A stretch of DNA of 64,000 nucleotides from Lasiosphaeria ovina (Eukaryota > Ascomycota > Sordariomycetes > Sordariales > Lasiosphaeriaceae), in assembly GCA_033439765.1 (NCBI GenBank), contig JAULSN010000012.1:496001-560000 (forward strand). Reading direction: 5' to 3'. The notes under the pieces were generated by a model, which did no database searches, was not told the origin of the DNA, and saw only the letters and a list, made by a program, of their open reading frames with translations. The position numbers and the translations under genes were made by a program. Shown one piece after another: positions 1 to 11,100 of the stretch. Numbering within the stretch: the first letter of the stretch is position 1; each line of letters begins with the position of its first letter.

Positions 1-697
1 CACCCGTTGCGAGGATGAGGACAAGGAGAATAAGGCCGTCCTTAAGGGCAATGGAACTCTGAAGACGTTCCACCAAGCCCAGACTGACATGCTGAATCTC
101 ATGTCAAGCGCCAGCAAAGCGTCCAAATACCCCGGGCTCTTCCCGGAATTTGAGAATCTGGAAAATGTAGAGACGCAGCTGCGCACTATCGCGCGCCGAC
201 CCTTTCCCGTCTCTCACTGGCCTGACCATATCGAGCCCCTGCCCTTGGCGCGACTGGGCATTGCCGAGCTGTATCTCGGACAGGGAAAGCCAGTTCCTGC
301 CTTGACAATTGGCCTCCGGGGGAAGCTCATGAGTCGCCGTAGATGCGGGCCTGACTGGGTCAACGAGATGGACGAGATCTTTGGTATGCTGGTTGCGGTC
401 GCAGCTCTCCCGGCAAACCACCGAGTATGGGAGGACAAGTCGTTCCCGCCAGCCGGAGATATCCGAAACCTCGCCTATGGTTATCTATACGCAGCATCCA
501 AGGAGGCTACCAAGGCTTTCGGCAAAGACTGCAAATACACGCGGGTCATGTGGGATTTGGTCGCAGGTCTTGTGGCAGGAATGCCCGATCCTAAGCCTAG
601 TACTAAGGAATTGGAGGAGGCGAGCAAGGCAGCGCAAGCCAGACTGATGAACTGGGCTGGGATTCCCAGTGCTTACGGTGTCGACCTTTCTCACTAG
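1..697 (+). CDS. 3' end of an unrecognised protein gene (partial at window edge)
   Basis: The reading frame is open from base 2 to a TAG at 695-697, so the true start lies before the window; the ATG at 89 is probably internal. About 230 residues are visible. The N-terminal part is charged (runs of Asp, Glu and Lys), followed by helical stretches rich in Leu and Ala. There are no transmembrane segments and no motif I can name with confidence. The helical C-terminal look (a 'LARLGIAELYLGQGK' stretch followed by an alanine-rich part) is reminiscent of the TPR-like tail of fungal SET/MYND-type proteins, but this is a weak impression and not an assignment. Codon use is normal for the window and no stop or frameshift is seen. 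Confidence 0.6.
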   Translation, partial: TRCEDEDKENKAVLKGNGTLKTFHQAQTDMLNLMSSASKASKYPGLFPEFENLENVETQLRTIARRPFPVSHWPDHIEPLPLARLGIAELYLGQGKPVPALTIGLRGKLMSRRRCGPDWVNEMDEIFGMLVAVAALPANHRVWEDKSFPPAGDIRNLAYGYLYAASKEATKAFGKDCKYTRVMWDLVAGLVAGMPDPKPSTKELEEASKAAQARLMNWAGIPSAYGVDLSH

Positions 698-979
698 GGT
701 GTTTCCCACAAGTGGACACGAGCTGAGTGGACAGGGAATCACTTTTCAGTTGGTGAAAAAGTGAAGCAGAGAGCGAAAGATAGAGTGAGATTCCCACAAT
801 TTCATGAGTCTGGACTTGGGTCTAGATCCTCGATTTTTAGCGCATCCTATAGGGAATATCTTAGGCACCTATTTCATCTGGACTGCTACATGGTATGAAC
901 CAGACCGGAAATTACAAGAACGACTGCTTCTTGATCGTAAACTAAATCAGTGTAGTAACCGACATGATTATTCCTTGGT

Positions 980-2346
980 CTAGTACCCTTCCTTTCTGTT
1001 CACCTTGTTTGTCAGCTCCTGGCCCTCGCTGAAGCGCCTGAGGTTGTGTTCCAGGATGCTCAGGACGCGCGTGTTATAGGACGTAGAGCCACCGGAGACG
1101 TGAGGGGTGATGATGACGTTCTTTGTGCTCCACAGCACGTGTCCATCCGGCAGGGGCTCCGGATCCGTCACGTCCAAGGCGGCGCCGCGGATGAGCCCCT
1201 GGTTGAGGGCGTCGATGATGTCGTCGGTGCTGACGACGGGGCCGCGGGCAATGTTGGACACGTACGTCTTGCCCTTGCCCTGAGCGGCCAGGACGCGGAA
1301 CTCGGCCGCGGCGATCAGGTGGCGCGTGTTGTCCGTCAGCGGCGTCGCGATGACTAGCAGGTCCAGCCCCGACCCCAGGAACGCGTGCAGGTCCTCGGTC
1401 GACGACCCCGAGAACCACTTGCTCGGGAACACGCCGTCTGGGTCTCCTAGCCCGTCCGGCGCCCACGACAAGTCCCGCCGCGACTCGGGCGTCGGCCGCG
1501 CGTGCAGCGTGTACGCGTGCACCTTCATCCCCAGCGCCGTCGCCACCCGCGCCGTCTGCCGCCCGATGCTGCCGTACCCCAGTATTCCGCTGCACATGTG
1601 TCAGTCGCGCAGAGGTGAGAGTGGAGTTGGGTTGGGGAGGAAGGGGTGAGGTTTTTCGAAGCTCAGAGAACTTACACGGTCTTACTGACGGCATCCTCGA
1701 GCAATGTGTTGTCCCTCTCCCATCTCGCCTGCTTCTGCTTCTCCAAGTACTGGGGGACTGCGTAACTATTAGTTGGCCGAGTCCATTGCATTCACAAGCC
1801 CCCCCCCCTCCATTTTGTTTCTTTCACTGTCCCTTCATGCTTAATTATGAAGAGAGACTCACTCTGGTGTTCAAAGGCCAGGTAGGTTGCCAGAATCCAC
1901 TCTGATATCTGGGGTCTTTTGTGATTGATCGAGAAACAGTTAGCAAACGCGGATTTCCGCCAGGGAGTTGTGACAAGATAGGTGTTGGTTGGGGGCGTGA
2001 ATGAAATGACCCACCCGTGAACTCCGTTGGCGGTGCAGAATGCGACGTCGGTGTCGGTGAAGAGGGGGTCCTTGAGGATGTGATTGGCGCCGGCGCTCAT
2101 GAGCTGGACGTACTCGAGCTTGGGGGCCTGCGCGGGCGTCGGCAGCGTGTTGAAGGTCAGGAGGATGGTCACATCCTCGAACACGTCGTCGCCGAGCACC
2201 GCCGGCTTCAGGGCCCACGCGATCTTGTGGGAGACGACCTCGAGGTCCGGGAACTCGGCCTTGAGCGTGTCGAGAAACCCCGGCACCACCTCCCATGGCG
2301 TCGCGATGAGCAGCTTGTGGCCTTTGAGAGTCTTGTTGGCGCCCAT
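980..2346 (-). CDS. D-isomer-specific 2-hydroxyacid dehydrogenase, 4 exons
   Basis: Exons 2015-2346, 1863-1915, 1676-1757 and 980-1589 join in frame to 358 residues; introns are 99, 105 and 86 bp with GT-AG ends. This is an NAD(P)-dependent 2-hydroxyacid dehydrogenase that would interconvert a 2-oxoacid and a D-2-hydroxyacid in the cytosol. Exon 1 encodes the start of the catalytic domain. Exon 4 opens with the Rossmann glycine motif GYGSIG, then the catalytic Arg in 'SNIARGP', the Glu in 'DPEPLPDG' and the catalytic His in 'ITPHVSGGS', all in the expected order. Two junctions (GPQISEW, HQIPQYLEK) are chosen because only these acceptors keep frame and restore typical family sequence. The substrate cannot be told from sequence; glyoxylate, hydroxypyruvate and branched oxoacids are all possible. 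The gene stands alone, with no clear pathway partner nearby. Confidence 0.9.
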
Positions 2347-4154
2347 GTTGGCCCGTCAAAATGGTGATTATGAGATAAGTAATTGAGTCGTGCTGGAAAA
2401 ACCTGGATTGGTTTTCTTTGGCTTTATTAATCAAGTATCGGGGAATCGGCAATGGGACAGGGAGGGAGGGTTGCAGTGTGGGTGTTGTTGGCTCGTTGGA
2501 GGTTCCCACTTTGCAGGGGCCTCAATTTGGACATTGAAAGCGGGGGGGAGGGGCGCGCGTTGCTGGCGCTATATCGCGTCATTTATCATGCCAGCTGCTT
2601 AGCTTTCGACGTGATAGATAGCGTCGAGACTAACCTATTTTGCTTTTGAGGCTATGTAATGGGAAGTGTCATGGCGTGGAGGTCCTTTTGATATCGATAT
2701 CTGTGCTTCCACGACTATAGAGCAAAAGTCATTGGCCCCTCTATTGGAATGGATTCAAGGATAAAATCCCCCCCTTGGCTGAAGGTTGCTATTGCACAAA
2801 CAAAGAACTTTCAGGTGCCAAATGAGGTGACTTAAGCCACAAACTTATTATGTAGGACTTGTATCACATAGCAAATGGACATGCAACTCATTAATGTCAT
2901 TGAGAGGCTGAATATACGGTTATTCAGCCCTAACTAGAACAAACCAATAACCAATATTGAGGTTGTAAGATGGACAAGGATAACTCTCGTGAATGCCCTG
3001 TCAAAATGAGCGCCTCGGCCGGGAATTCTCAATACCATCCCATGCCTTAAATATGAAGACCCGTGGTCTAGCAAGTCCAAAAGAAATGCAGCAAAATGAT
3101 CATAATTAACCGAGTCAGACCTTGTGGTTGTGAGGTATGATTGACCGCCGCAGCCAATTACTGGTTGCCTGATAAGGTAGTTTGGGACACTCATGGCTTA
3201 TTGTGAAAACATGAACTATTGTGTATACATCTTGCCTGTGAGCATCGGGAGCGTGTGACTTCGCTAAAAGGGGTTGCAAAATCTATCATTTCTTTGCATG
3301 GTCTTGGGCTCAAAGTAATCTTAGTCTTCCAGCGTTCATGCCTCGCCATGCTATACGTCGCGACCAACACGTGGCGTGCCGTTGAAACAAGGGCGGGCTC
3401 ATTTCCACCAAATCTATCGCCGTAAATTAGAAAGGCTGTATGTCGAAGTGCCATAAACTTCTTTAGACCATGTCTAGGACCAAGTCTCAAACGGGTGCCG
3501 TTGTTGACTCAACCCGCCGCTAGTATAGAGCAGTTACCGTTACACTTCGAGGCGGTTAATGACAAAGCGGCGGATTAGAGCTGCGTATACTTTCCCTTTA
3601 CGCTGTAGTACTCGGATACGTACTTCATTATCGAATTATCGAGCTCATATTCTCTATTTACTTCGCATTTGTGTCTGTTCTCTGCCCCTTTCTTACCTAC
3701 ATATTCCACAAGGCATCTCCCATAACCAGTGTATTACTCCATTTCCAGAATGAACGACTTGCTGGGGTTCTCCCATTACTGTTGCGCTGAATACGAGGCG
3801 TCGGAGACAAAGGAAGGCTCCGCGTACCCAAGCACCTAGTTCAGCGATAATTAGTACTTAAAAGCGGACCAATCAACAAGGCCATTGTCTCTCAACAAGA
3901 GGTATCACATGTTTGTTTTCCATTTATTGCCACGAAGGCAAGGGTTGAAAGAGGCCTGCGGCATAAAAGACCGGCGACTATCAGGACCGAGTTGAGTAGC
4001 GGGTTGGCCACACCAACTCTTCGTCTGGTTCCAAAAAGAACTCAACAAGCCGTGAGCTTACGTCGTTGGGCCGATTCTAAACAGCACTTGTACCGGACGA
4101 CGGCTTTTAATCAGACACCACCCATAAAGTTTGTACCAGTAAGCCCGGGTCAAG
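2347..4154. other. Gene-free stretch
   Basis: About 1.8 kb between a divergent pair (dehydrogenase on minus, ankyrin gene on plus). Only short ORFs without protein-like composition are present. It probably holds the promoters of both neighbours. The middle (2650-3100) is AT-rich. I see no repeat or RNA gene. Confidence 0.6.
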
Positions 4155-5825
4155 ATGTATAATCCGCGAGGCGCGCCTGACCACCCTCTGGTGCGCCCCG
4201 AGATCCTTGGCTGCCTCCTGCGAAGCGGCCATCTATCCAACGATGACAAGCAAGCTCTGGCCCTTGCAAACACACGCTTCTTTCTGGCGGCCAGACTGGA
4301 ATGCGAGCGTCTCAACGTCTTGCAGGTCCCGTTTAGCCACCAGAAAAGTGAAATCCACTCGGCCATTCTACGCGACGACGCCGACGTTCTCAGGTACCTC
4401 CTCGACATTGGTGACTTTGCCAGCACCAAGTCTCCTAACCGGGACGTGCTGCTCTCAGAGACCCCGAGCGAGAATGCCGGCCTTGGGCTGCTGATAAACA
4501 TCTGCATGGAGCTCAATGCGCACAAGTGCCGCGAGTTTCTGATCGAGGAGTGGGCACCGGCTAACGGGTTTACATACGACAAGGCCTGGGAGTATGACCT
4601 GACCAGGGATCCTGCGCAACACTACCGTAAGTCTGGAAGCTTCCCCTTACTGACTAACGGCGATGAGCCAGAACTATCCACCGCTCTTCAGCTTCACTCA
4701 GCCCCATCGGCCGAAGCTGTAGTCAGGCTCGCCTCCTCTCTGCCAGCCGACTTCGACTATTACCCAGCTCTGCTCGCGCACTGTCGCGCCCCGGGTTCGG
4801 ATCCGTCGCTGATCGCGCACCTGGCCCAGAAAATCGGTCCTCCCGACACTCCATTGGGCATCAATAGCACAGACAAGTCGAGCGGAAGGTCGCAGACGCC
4901 GCTGTCGGAGGCGGCGCGGTCTCTCAACATCGACGCCATGCACGTCCTCATCAAGCACGGCGCGGACTACAACGAAGAGGGCATCGTCACAGCCAGCCAC
5001 AACCCCCTGTACGCGGTTCTCGGAGAGGAACTGCCATGGCGCCCGCCACCACACTCCCGGAGCGGCGCCGGCACCGGCGTCGTCATCGGCCCGGAGACTC
5101 GGGAGACCGTCATCGAAACCTGGCGCAGCAATGCCAAGCGCACGGCGTCGCTGATCAGCTCCGCCGTCGGCCTGCTGATGGACGAACGGCTGTTCGACGC
5201 CAACTTCAAGGCCTTCAAGCGCTCCAAGGGCTACCAGGACATGCTCAACACGGCCGCTGTCGTCTACGTGGACGCGCTCCGCAGCTTCCTGCTCAAGTCT
5301 CTGAAGTGGCAGCTCGCGATGCGGGGGCAGATCGGCCTGCTGCGGCGACGGGCGCGGCGCATAGCGTCGTCCCGGAGCGTCCGCGCCAGCACTACCACCA
5401 TCAACGCTGGCGACGACGACGACAGCGAGGACCCCGACGGCGACAACTACTACCGGAACCTGGACTGGCACCGGGAGGTAGACGGGCCGCGGCTGCAGGA
5501 AGCGCTCGCCGCACACGGGCTGCAGCTCGAAGACGACTTCGTCACGGCGTGGGAGCAGCTCGCGACGCCCGACATGCTCGAAGAGACGCACAGGTTCGTC
5601 GGGCCGGGCAGGCGGAGCAAGCCGCTGAGCCTTAGAGACTCGCTCTACGAGTTCATCGCGTCCAGGGCCGTGGGCAGGAGGTGGAGGCTCATGCTGCAGG
5701 AGGCCGGAATGGGCCACCTGTTTGACAATGACACGAGTGACGAGCTGGACGAGCGCCAGACTGGGGTGAGCATGGCAGTTTCCAGGAGTCTCTATTTACC
5801 ACCTAATCTACTTGCCGCCGGTTGA
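4155..5825 (+). CDS. F-box-like / ankyrin-repeat protein, probably with one 45-bp intron
   Basis: The ATG at 4155 begins a frame that runs to TGA at 5823-5825 (556 codons if unspliced). The first 50 residues (RPEILGCLLRSG, then alternating Leu and Ala, then RFF) have the spacing of an F-box. Ankyrin-like helical pairs follow, clearest near residue 245-285 (TPLSEAARSLNIDAMHVLIKHGADY) and weaker around residue 75-95. Bases 4627-4671 have all intron signals: GTAAGT, a CTGAC/CTAAC branch site and CAG. The 45 bp are a multiple of three, so both spliced (541 aa) and unspliced forms are open. The C-terminal third is Arg-rich with an acidic linker and no known domain. It is one of three F-box-like/ankyrin genes in the window. 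Such proteins often act as substrate adaptors of SCF ubiquitin ligases; the target is unknown. Confidence 0.75.
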   Translation: MYNPRGAPDHPLVRPEILGCLLRSGHLSNDDKQALALANTRFFLAARLECERLNVLQVPFSHQKSEIHSAILRDDADVLRYLLDIGDFASTKSPNRDVLLSETPSENAGLGLLINICMELNAHKCREFLIEEWAPANGFTYDKAWEYDLTRDPAQHYRKSGSFPLLTNGDEPELSTALQLHSAPSAEAVVRLASSLPADFDYYPALLAHCRAPGSDPSLIAHLAQKIGPPDTPLGINSTDKSSGRSQTPLSEAARSLNIDAMHVLIKHGADYNEEGIVTASHNPLYAVLGEELPWRPPPHSRSGAGTGVVIGPETRETVIETWRSNAKRTASLISSAVGLLMDERLFDANFKAFKRSKGYQDMLNTAAVVYVDALRSFLLKSLKWQLAMRGQIGLLRRRARRIASSRSVRASTTTINAGDDDDSEDPDGDNYYRNLDWHREVDGPRLQEALAAHGLQLEDDFVTAWEQLATPDMLEETHRFVGPGRRSKPLSLRDSLYEFIASRAVGRRWRLMLQEAGMGHLFDNDTSDELDERQTGVSMAVSRSLYLPPNLLAAG

Positions 5826-6335
5826 GAACTTATAGGAAACAACGAAAAAGTGTAGACATGGACAGGGAGGAAGGACCAGAGGAAACAGGTGTCCATTATG
5901 GACGGCACTACGAACCTCAGCAGCTGGAGTGACAGATTACATAGCTTCAACATCGATACCCGTTTTATTACCCCTTAGCCGCTTCTCCACCATAGTATGT
6001 ATCTAGATATATATCAGATATGTTGTTACAGATATGACAAACAAGGAGTCCCTCCAAGTATAAAAAAAATGTACGAGGCGCAGCTATAGCTCTATTAGAA
6101 CGACTTGTTCGCAAAAGTAAACCCTTTCCTTGCCCATGAAAAGCAGCGACATGTTTCCAATCCCCAGACCGCACAAACGCTAGTATCGCAAGAGAGAGAA
6201 AAAGAAAAAGAAAGCCCAAACTCCCTGCCCATAGAAACAGCCATGTTCGCTTACCCGGCCCATAAAAATATAACCGCGGAGAAGAAAGACACCTGCTCGC
6301 GCTTCAAAACCAACCCCACCAGCTAGTGTGCATCA
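5826..6335. other. Convergent intergenic region
   Basis: About 510 bp between the 3' ends of the ankyrin gene and the mannosyltransferase gene. It contains A-rich tracts (around 6060 and 6190-6215) that suit 3' UTRs and poly(A) sites. No ORF of note. Confidence 0.6.
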
Positions 6336-8126
6336 CTAATACACCTGGGCGTAGATCTCGCGCATCTTGTCGCAGACGGTGTCGAACTCGGCCACCAGGC
6401 ACCAGACCTCCATGGAGTCGCGCCACAGCTCCTTCTCGACATCGCGGCCCGTGTTGCCGATGATCCAGTCCGGGTTCCCCCACAGCCGCATGAACTTGCC
6501 GTCGTCGTCGGTCGCCACGATGGCCGCCTTCTCCTCGTCGATGCGCGTAAAGTCGAGCTTGCAGCCGTTGTGGTGGAAGAACATCCACCGCTTGGGCTCC
6601 TGCTCGAACTTGAGGTGCGAGATGTTCGCCAGGAAGCTCGAATCCGTGAAGAAGGTCGCGTCCAGCCCCCGCGCCCGCATGCTGCTGTTGCCGCTGTCGG
6701 AGTCGGTAGTGGGGGTGCTTGCGTCGGAAGTAGCAGTGTCGGCGCTGGTAGAAGCAGTATCGCTGTCGTCAGTGGGAGTAGTGCTGTCGGAAGTAGTATC
6801 ATCGTCGGAAGCACTGTCGCCGTCGGAAGCAGCGGCGTTGTCGCTGGTGGGCTGCGCCGCTGGTGGTTGGGGCTCCTTGTGCTTGTCCTTCTCTATGGCC
6901 GCCATGACGGCGCGGTAGTCCTCCATCGGGTCCATCTGCAACATGAGCATGCCCCTCCAATTCCCCTTGACTGTGCGCCCGTGTGAGTGGGGCAACTTCT
7001 TGACATCCCAGTATCCCTTCTTGTTCCCGTTTGCGTTTTGCGTCCACCCCATGGGCGGTACGTAGCCGTAGGGTTTCTTGCCCAGGCCCTCGAGCACGAG
7101 CGCCGCCTGAAAGAAGGTCTCCTTGTCCCCCTCGCCCGGCCCGTGCTGCGTCATCATGGCGTAGAAGAAGTCGGGCCCGTAGTAGTTGTAGTAGGAGGCG
7201 AGGAGGAGCGTGTCGGCGTGCCGCGCCTTGTCATAGGCCATAATGCCGCTCTCAGAGGTCGTGCGCGCGCCCACCGGAGGCACTTCGACGTCGCCGGCGA
7301 TGGCGTAGAACAGTCGCGTGTGGCCCGCGGCCCAGAAGTCGGGCCAGGTGATGAACCCCGTCGAGGCGAACGGCTGCGACCCGGGGGCGAGAATGGAGTC
7401 GGGGCTGTGGACGGGGATGACGTCGGCGTCGAGGAAAAGGACGTTCTGGAAAGACGAGGCGACGATGGAGATGAACTTCCACTGGAAGCGCTCGAGCTTG
7501 GGCTGCGGGTCGAGCCCGGCCCAGACGTCTTCGATGAAGATGCAGGTAGCATTGCGGGGGGCTAGGACCTCGGCGCAGAGGGTCCTGACCCATGGCACGG
7601 ACGAGTCGACGACGATCTCGACGGGGAGGCGGGAGCCAGTCTGTCGCAATGCCAGCACCATGGGCACGACGGTGCCGAAGTTCTTGGCGCCGGCCGTGGT
7701 GACGATACCATTCGTGTTTCGGCGGTAGGGGAGGTGACGGGAGAACTCGGCAAGCTCGGACATGTACGCGGCATGCGACGCGCGCATGTTGGCCTCGTCG
7801 GTGGCCGTCAGGACGAGCATGTCGGGTCGCTCATAGTCGGGCGGGGGCGGGAAGTTCTTGTTCGGAGCTCGGCCATCAATCTGGACCGGCGCGGCGTTCG
7901 GATGGGCCGCATCAAGGCGAGAAAAGAACTCAATCCACCAGCTGCTCACAGTAGCGCCCGTGGCATGCGTGCCCTTAGTCTTGTAGGGTCCCTGACCCCG
8001 ATAGGGATAGGGAGTGACATGGGGCGGGCCATAGGAATGATAGTCTCTAGTGAGATACAGAAAGGTCAAGACGAGAGGGAGGGCAAGGACGAGATATTTC
8101 GCCTTGCGGCTCAAAGCTTCCCCCAT
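6336..8126 (-). CDS. Golgi alpha-mannosyltransferase-like protein (MNN1/MNN2-type, GT71-like)
   Basis: A single exon of 596 residues. The frame stays open upstream to 8387, but the ATG at 8126 is chosen because it puts a short basic tail (MGEALSRKAK) directly before a hydrophobic anchor at residues 11-25, the normal type II membrane layout of Golgi glycosyltransferases. The catalytic domain has 'GIVTTAG' near residue 140, a DxD metal and nucleotide-sugar site (FLDADVIPV, residues 231-239) and the 'SESGIMAYDK' block. These features place it with MNN1/MNN2-type alpha-mannosyltransferases that extend mannan on secreted and cell-wall glycoproteins. Around residues 440-500 there is an Asp/Ser/Thr-rich low-complexity insert, after which conserved sequence resumes (KRWMFFHHNGCKLDF). 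That insert is unusual in length. Donor linkage specificity is not deducible. Confidence 0.85.
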   Translation of the reverse strand: MGEALSRKAKYLVLALPLVLTFLYLTRDYHSYGPPHVTPYPYRGQGPYKTKGTHATGATVSSWWIEFFSRLDAAHPNAAPVQIDGRAPNKNFPPPPDYERPDMLVLTATDEANMRASHAAYMSELAEFSRHLPYRRNTNGIVTTAGAKNFGTVVPMVLALRQTGSRLPVEIVVDSSVPWVRTLCAEVLAPRNATCIFIEDVWAGLDPQPKLERFQWKFISIVASSFQNVLFLDADVIPVHSPDSILAPGSQPFASTGFITWPDFWAAGHTRLFYAIAGDVEVPPVGARTTSESGIMAYDKARHADTLLLASYYNYYGPDFFYAMMTQHGPGEGDKETFFQAALVLEGLGKKPYGYVPPMGWTQNANGNKKGYWDVKKLPHSHGRTVKGNWRGMLMLQMDPMEDYRAVMAAIEKDKHKEPQPPAAQPTSDNAAASDGDSASDDDTTSDSTTPTDDSDTASTSADTATSDASTPTTDSDSGNSSMRARGLDATFFTDSSFLANISHLKFEQEPKRWMFFHHNGCKLDFTRIDEEKAAIVATDDDGKFMRLWGNPDWIIGNTGRDVEKELWRDSMEVWCLVAEFDTVCDKMREIYAQVY

Positions 8127-11100
8127 TAGCCATAGAGGGGCCCGAAACTTTGTCGGGAACACGAGCAAAGCAACGCCGACGGGTGGCTGGTGACACGGCT
8201 GGAGAGAAATGGGCAACGGAATGCGCGACGGCTTGAATTGTCCTCCTCTACGATGCAAAAGGGGGAAAAATAAAATAAAGGTGGCCTGCCTGGTTCCCCT
8301 TGCCTTGCACGGGCTGCGGTACCTCGGTCTTGGCCTTGTTGCCTTGCCGGGCTGAAGTGGTGGGTGCGTACGCGGTGCTGGTGGCACAGAGTGGGGGACG
8401 AGACGAGATTGCTACGTAGTGTACGCAGTAGGTAACTGCGCAAGTTTGCAACGAATAGGGCAGGCTCTTCTCAAAACGCGGAACGATCATCCTCCGAGTA
8501 TCCGAGCCATTGTCACTAGAATAACGACCGCTTCCATGCACCCAGACAGGTTCTGGTGGCAAAAGGGGATCTGAGGCCTTGAGATACCAAGCTACGAAGC
8601 AATTACCTCACGGACTGATAGCTTGTTGGTATCGGACTGGACAGTATACGGATATCAATCTTCACTTTTCCTTCCTTCCGGACCCCCCAGAGAAGGCAGC
8701 ATACGCGGCAGCAATAAAAGTTGGCTGTGTCCATGGTACGCGTCTGCAACAATCCCACCATTCTCGTGCGCTTGAGATTGCCGCCGTTATCTCCTTTCAA
8801 CTTTCAAGATTCCCGTCATCCATTTTTGGTGGAAAGGGATGTGAGCACCAAACCGTTTAACATGCGGCACCGATGCACCGATGCCGACAGCGCGGTCGCT
8901 GCAGTGGATGCTTCTCCGCTCAGCGCTAATAACTGCCCGTGGCGAACGCAAACCTTCCCCCGGGTTTGCTCCCTTTTAGCGGGCTTCTCTCCCTGGTCAA
9001 ATGCATTATGGCCGGTCCACAACGGACCCGTATTCCGGTATTCCGTATGGGATACGGATACGAATACCGATACTGACGGAGTGTCTCTCCGGCCGGTTAC
9101 TCTTCAAAGCATTCCCATTGTCTAGATTCACCAAAAACTCAAGCGTTACCCAACTGTTTATTCGCGGATTATTTGAATCATCGAATAATGTAATAGCTAT
9201 TTCCTGGGCTCGAGGTAGTTCACCTTTCCACTAGTTTACACAAATGTATCAATAATGGTATTCGATGTCGCAACACGTTCACAATGGCACAGACACGAGG
9301 CCGACCCGGGGAGCGCGGTTCCACGCAGATCTGTGTAAAAAGAGAAGGACAACCAATGTGTTCATTCTTTTGTCGGCTCTGCTAGTGAGCGAACTCTCGC
9401 AGTGAAGGCCAACATATTCTCTACATGAAACCCAAGCTCAAAGTTCCTGCTACAATAGACACTCACAGCGAGCTGCAGATTGAGGGTTTGGATCAAGTTC
9501 GCGGACTGCGGGAGCCTGGCGCGCGGTAGACTAAAGTATCCAATACCCGGCGCCACTCGGAGCATTAAAGAGCATACGTCGGGATTGGAAACCACGAGAA
9601 GAGACCATACGTCCCGTCCTGGTCAGGCCGGCCTTGGTCAACGCTACTGTTTATTTGTTGGAAATCCAATTTCGACCACGCAAATAATGTTTAAGGGGCG
9701 GAGCCCCAAGACAAAAGAACACTGTAATTAGAGCAAAGTAATGAGAGTCACGCTATAGATCCGGGTGAAGGCCTAACTACATTGGAATTGCAAACTGAGT
9801 GTGGGCTAGGAGGGTGAAGAGATATTGGAATAGAAATCGACCCGCGAGCTATTAACACTCTAACTACTAACTACCTACTAGGAGTTTGGCACGAAGAGAG
9901 TATAGCGGGATATAAACAACCTACCTTACATATCTAATAGATGTACGGTGACCCCGTAACTATCATAGTTACTAATTAGATAATTCAAATCCAGATCTCA
10001 GTTTGGGGCATCAAATCTTGTATTTTGAGTTAGGACGTCAATCTGGAAGTGAGATTCCACTTCAGCTATTCACCCAACAATAAATGGCACATTGCCTGAC
10101 TCTAAGTTTATTAAGTGTAATAATCTTCATACAATGTTGCTTGAAATAACATATTTTAATTATCAACGGTCTATTTTCCTATAATTAGATATTACAGGAT
10201 ATCAAAAGGCTGGGCCACTGCTCAAGCATCTATTAGCTAATCTCAACTAAGTGGTGTATTACGCTCGTTAGATTCAATAATTCTCTACTCCCTATGGAAC
10301 CCTCACTACCGGCAGTCCCCACGACTGCTGGGTCGTCTTGAATGCCCCAACAACTTCATCTCGCAGGGAAACTCATGCCTGATTGATGGCTGATCAGCTT
10401 GAAGAACTTGCTGCAGCTGACAACAACCCCCGGGGCCCGAGCACGCTTTGCCGGCGGCACAGGGACCGCTACTCTGCCGGGTGTGGAGAGTCGCCGTTGC
10501 ACCGGCTAGAACTTAGATGACCGGGGCGCATGGTATTCACGACCACGGTCTCTTCTCCAACAACTACCGTGGTACATCCACCTCGTATATCAACAACGTT
10601 CGCTTCCAACCTACGTTCAGCCTACCGTAGCGAGCTTCAGAGGGGAGGCAGTTGGCCTTATCCGGCTGGGGGCACACTCTGTTAAGTAATAACCGCAATT
10701 TCTTAGCTGCTTGACTGGGCTAATTAGCACATCTAATTAAATATACAAGTACTTCCTCACCCAAGCAATCATGGACTGGGATTGTCTACCCCTTTTCTCT
10801 CCATTCAAGAACTCACCAGTGGGCAGTCCACAGCCTCACTCTGACTGCCACTGCTTACCTCCCCAGGTCAACCTTCAGGCTCGAGTGAGCGCCCCGCAAG
10901 AAACGACGAGTCCACGTCACAAGATGGCATCATCAATAACTAATAATAGGTAATAGAACCATGCCGAAATCTCACCAAATGCTATAAAAGCCGGGCAATA
11001 TCAAGCGGGGGCATAGAGTGTTGGCTACTGTGTAATGTGCAATCTCTATTAACCGGTCTATGCGTGAATCTTCAATGATGCAATTGCTGCTTACTGATCT

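Noticed and set aside
4698..5717. Long minus-strand ORF of 339 codons
   Set aside because: It is the antisense shadow of the GC-rich ankyrin gene; composition is Arg/Val/Gly/Pro-dominated with no domain logic.
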